Source of the DNA: CAZUQA01 sp964622375
GTDB lineage: Bacteria > Bacillota_I > Bacilli_A > Erysipelotrichales > Erysipelotrichaceae
Reading direction: 5' to 3'
DNA: 8,584 bases
NCBI GenBank assembly: GCA_964622375.1
Contig: CAZUQA010000098.1
Location: 1-8,584, forward strand
The translations under genes were made by a program, and so were the position numbers. Each line of letters starts with the position of its first letter. The stretch's first letter is position 1. Of the stretch, positions 6,221 through 8,584 are shown piece by piece. The notes beneath the pieces are model-generated. The model was given only the letters and a program-made list of their open reading frames with translations, did not search any database and had not been told where the DNA came from.

Positions 6221-6228
6221 ACTTTATA

Positions 6229-6257
6229 ATAATACATGTTATTTTAGCTAAAGTGAA
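6229..6257 (-). promoter_or_regulatory. promoter of tRNA-Thr
   Basis: On the minus strand TTCACT (6252-6257; 4 of 6 to TTGACA) and TATTAT (6229-6234; 5 of 6 to TATAAT) are separated by exactly 17 bases. The expected start lies 1-2 bases before the mature tRNA 5' end, so almost no 5' leader would need removal. Confidence 0.65.
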
Positions 6258-6277
6258 GTAGGGGACAGGGTATTGAG

Positions 6278-6309
6278 ATTTTACCAAAACAGAGAAATTG
6301 TGGTAAAAT
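6278..6309. promoter_or_regulatory. symmetric promoter of the CotH-type gene (9-bp inverted repeat carrying -35 and -10)
   Basis: ATTTTACCA (6278-6286) and TGGTAAAAT (6301-6309) are perfect 9-bp inverted repeats 14 bases apart. On the plus strand they supply a -35 (TTACCA, 6281-6286; 4 of 6), a 17-base spacer and an extended -10 (TGG-TAAAAT, 6304-6309). Because the repeat is symmetric, the minus strand carries the identical set (-35 complementary to 6301-6306, -10 complementary to 6278-6283). The site could therefore fire both ways, the minus direction giving a second upstream start for tRNA-Thr. It could equally be an operator dimer site lying on the promoter. Confidence 0.6.
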
Positions 6310-6317
6310 ACTGGGGT

Positions 6318-8584
6318 ATGAGTAAAAAAGGAAGACTTCAGTTTAACAGTCAAAAATTTGGAAAAAATATACTGTTTATCTTAATAGCCACACTTTTAGT
6401 TGTGGCTTTTATTGGCGTATCATTCTTCATCTATAAAGATAGCACGCCACCATATTTGCCTGATGGTGATGTCGGTGACAATGACTCTTTAGCGACTGGC
6501 CTAATAATCAATGAATATATGTCAAGCAATGGCGGGGTTTTTGCCGATTCTAACGGTAAGTGCCATGATTGGCTTGAACTCTACAATGGCGGTAGCAGTC
6601 CGCTTAATCTTAAAAACTTTGGATTAACGAAGCGGGCTAATGAAACTCAATGGTTTTTCCCTGAAGTGATAATCCCGGCTAAAGGCTATTTAGTCGTCTT
6701 CATGGGTGGTTCCGGTTCTGATGGGCTCCATGCGAACTTTAAATTGAAATCCTCAGGTGGGGAAGGCTTGTTGCTGAAAAACCCAAGCGGAAAAGTTATC
6801 GATGCTATTACCACAGTACCGATAAAAAAGAATTGGGTTGCCGCTCGTGATGCTGATGGTTCTTGGTTTTCTACCCAAAGTGCCACACCGGGTTTTGCCA
6901 ACACCAAAGCCGGGAAAGAGGCTTTTATTGCCAGCTTAACTAAGGAAAATGATACGGGTTTAGTGATCAACGAATTTCTACCAAAGAATAAAGGCAACTT
7001 TAGTATTGACGGCTTTTACCCGGGATTTATCGAAGTAAAAAACTCCGGGAAAAGTGTTATTGAACTCAGTGAGTTCAGTTTGTCGGGAGATATCAATGCT
7101 CCTTTCCGCTGGAAATTTCCGAATAAACTGTTGGCCCCCGGGCAGGTGGCGGTGGTTTATACGGCGAACATCAATCTCAATACGGAACCTCTCTTTGTGG
7201 ACTGGAGTTTGAACAATAACATCGGTGATTGCCTACTGAGTCACAAAAACAAGATAATACAGAGAATAAGTTATGATGGCTTACCTAACGGTGTTGCCTA
7301 TTGTTTAAGTGGTAATGCTTACCATAATAATGCCGTAGTATCCCCGGGTTATGATAACGACACCAAGGGGGTCGAGGCTTTCGCCGCCAATTATCAAAAA
7401 GCTAAAACTCAGCTGATAATCAATGAAGCGATGAGCAGTAATTATCAATATCTGCCCCATAACGGCAACTCTTATTATGATTGGTTAGAACTCTACAACA
7501 ATGGCTTACAGCCGCTAGATTTATCGGAGTACTGTCTCACTACTAACCAAAATCAACCTGACCTCTATCGCTTACCCAAGGTGGTTCTTCAGCCAGGAGA
7601 ATACTTTGTTTTAATGTGTTCAGGCGATGTCGGTTTAAGTGGCGGAACTTATACTCATACCAATTTTAAAATCGGAACTTATGAAGGAGTCTATCTCTAT
7701 AAAGCGGGAGTTTGTATCGACTCAATGTTTGTCGGTGATTTACCGCTTGGGCATTCTTATGGTCGTAGCAGTAACGGTGGTTTTGTTTACATGAGCAAAC
7801 CAACACCTAATGCTGCCAATAATGAAGGAGTCAGAGAGATTGCCACAGCCCCGCAAGGCGATATTGCCAGCGGTGTCTATAACGACATCGCTAGTCTTTT
7901 AGTGAGCTTCAGCGCTCCGGGAACGATCTTCTACACCACCAATGGTTCAGATCCCACTAGCTCTTCACACCGTTATGAAGGTAGTATGGACTTGAAAAAA
8001 ACTACGGTGTTAAAATTAGTTAATATTGAGGAAGGAAAGCGGGTTAGTCCGGTAGTAACTTACAGCTACATAATTAATGAAAATCATACACTACCCGTGC
8101 TGTCCCTCGTCCTTGATCAGGGACAGTTTTCAAGAATGAGAAACAATCGTTCCGGTAAAACTGAAGTCCCGACAACCGCCCAGTTTTTTGACGAAGATGG
8201 TGGTTTCGCTATTGATTGCGGCATCAGGCTATTTGGCGGGCAGACGCGATTTATGTCAAAACAGAGTTTTCAGTTGGAGTTTAGAAAACGCTATGGGGCT
8301 ACGGCGCTTAATTATAAACTGTTTCCGCATCGCGATTTTGCTTCTTTCAACGAAGTAGTACTGCGCAGCAGTTCACAGGATTCCCTGTATGCGATGATTC
8401 GCGATACCTTAGCTGCCTCCTTAAACTTGGAATATGGCGGTCAATGCTTGGTCCAAGATTATCGTTATTGTATAATCTACATCAACGGCTCTTACTATGG
8501 CATTTATAACTTTCGGGAAAAAGTAAATGCCGGATATGTCGCCAATAATTTTAATGTACCACCTGCGGGCAGTAATGTCATAAG
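6318..8584 (+). CDS. membrane-anchored protein with three lamin-tail domains, a chitobiase-like domain and a CotH kinase domain (3' end outside window)
   Basis: The frame is open from ATG 6318 to the window end, 755 codons without a stop. After a basic start (MSKKGRL) a membrane segment at about 18-38 acts as signal-anchor, placing the rest outside the cell. Lamin-tail domains follow: first 61-196 (LIINEYMSSN, DWLELYN), second 214-350 (LVINEF, with FIEVKN in place of DWLELYN), third 366-502 (LIINEAMSSN, DWLELYN). A chitobiase C-terminal-like domain (about 508-590; PGTIFYTTNGSDPT) comes next. The CotH domain starts near 592 (LPVLSLV) and shows RLFGGQTRFMSKQSF (637-651), RSSSQDSLYAMIRDTL (683-698) and YINGSYYGIYNFREKV (721-736). 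CotH proteins are atypical kinases of secreted or spore-coat proteins; the catalytic aspartates would lie past the window, so activity cannot be judged. ATG 6318 has only GGGG 1 base upstream, so initiation is probably leaderless. A GTG at 6300 is in frame but overlaps the -10. Confidence 0.88.
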   Translation, partial: MSKKGRLQFNSQKFGKNILFILIATLLVVAFIGVSFFIYKDSTPPYLPDGDVGDNDSLATGLIINEYMSSNGGVFADSNGKCHDWLELYNGGSSPLNLKNFGLTKRANETQWFFPEVIIPAKGYLVVFMGGSGSDGLHANFKLKSSGGEGLLLKNPSGKVIDAITTVPIKKNWVAARDADGSWFSTQSATPGFANTKAGKEAFIASLTKENDTGLVINEFLPKNKGNFSIDGFYPGFIEVKNSGKSVIELSEFSLSGDINAPFRWKFPNKLLAPGQVAVVYTANINLNTEPLFVDWSLNNNIGDCLLSHKNKIIQRISYDGLPNGVAYCLSGNAYHNNAVVSPGYDNDTKGVEAFAANYQKAKTQLIINEAMSSNYQYLPHNGNSYYDWLELYNNGLQPLDLSEYCLTTNQNQPDLYRLPKVVLQPGEYFVLMCSGDVGLSGGTYTHTNFKIGTYEGVYLYKAGVCIDSMFVGDLPLGHSYGRSSNGGFVYMSKPTPNAANNEGVREIATAPQGDIASGVYNDIASLLVSFSAPGTIFYTTNGSDPTSSSHRYEGSMDLKKTTVLKLVNIEEGKRVSPVVTYSYIINENHTLPVLSLVLDQGQFSRMRNNRSGKTEVPTTAQFFDEDGGFAIDCGIRLFGGQTRFMSKQSFQLEFRKRYGATALNYKLFPHRDFASFNEVVLRSSSQDSLYAMIRDTLAASLNLEYGGQCLVQDYRYCIIYINGSYYGIYNFREKVNAGYVANNFNVPPAGSNVI

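Noticed and set aside
6114..6227. Perfect 8-bp inverted repeat (ATAAAGTG at 6114-6121, CACTTTAT at 6220-6227) flanking tRNA-Thr
   Set aside because: The arms are 98 bases apart in AT-rich DNA, and one overlaps the first tRNA base and its short leader. No matching direct repeat (att site) or integrase is present, so chance is more likely than an element boundary.
6686..6997. A 103-codon minus-strand frame inside the CotH-type gene
   Set aside because: The plus-strand frame carries recognisable lamin-tail domains, and the reverse frame is a shadow without a ribosome-binding site or motif.
1..8584. CRISPR arrays, insertion sequences, toxin-antitoxin pairs or other defence modules
   Set aside because: No regularly spaced repeats, terminal inverted repeats with a transposase, or recognisable defence proteins were found on either strand.

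Overview
The window looks like ordinary chromosome from a low-to-moderate GC, anaerobic, Gram-positive bacterium (Bacillota). The reasons are a single-chain pyruvate:ferredoxin oxidoreductase, a glycosyltransferase of the kind that builds diglycosyl-diacylglycerol membrane lipids, a mannose-family PTS permease subunit, CCA-encoded tRNA-Thr, and a large CotH/lamin-tail surface protein. This placement is inferred from gene families and composition; I cannot name a genus.

Layout. Positions 1-3026 (+) hold the 3' four-fifths of nifJ, closed by a perfect hairpin terminator (3032-3055). A new extended -10 promoter (about 3108-3116) starts a two-gene operon: a family-4 lipid glycosyltransferase resembling CpoA (3135-4136), then, 12 bases on, an Fpg/Nei-like protein (4149-4988). 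The operon ends in an elaborate set of inverted repeats (4991-5089). On the minus strand lie an orphan EIIC of the mannose/sorbose PTS family (5137-5916), a 228-base stretch with protein-like but broken or very short reading frames (5917-6144), and tRNA-Thr(CGT) (6145-6220) with its own promoter. On the plus strand, a symmetric promoter (6278-6309) sits almost directly on the start codon of a long gene (6318 to the window end). That gene encodes a membrane-anchored protein with three lamin-tail domains, a chitobiase-like domain and the start of a CotH kinase domain. It has no stop codon inside the window.

How the parts relate. NifJ is central energy metabolism and shows no functional link to its neighbours. 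The glycosyltransferase and the Fpg-like protein are transcriptionally and probably translationally coupled, although one is predicted to act on membrane lipids and the other belongs to a DNA-repair fold. The PTS permease has no IIA, IIB or IID partner nearby and is divergent. The CotH-type protein is predicted to be displayed outside the membrane.

I see no CRISPR array, insertion sequence, phage gene or obvious new defence system. The points most worth a second look are: an Fpg-fold protein lacking the catalytic N-terminal proline and other active-site residues; the promoter whose -35 and -10 lie in the two arms of one inverted repeat, with a predicted leaderless mRNA; the structured RNA between the convergent genes; and the decayed or leader-like coding region between tRNA-Thr and the EIIC gene.
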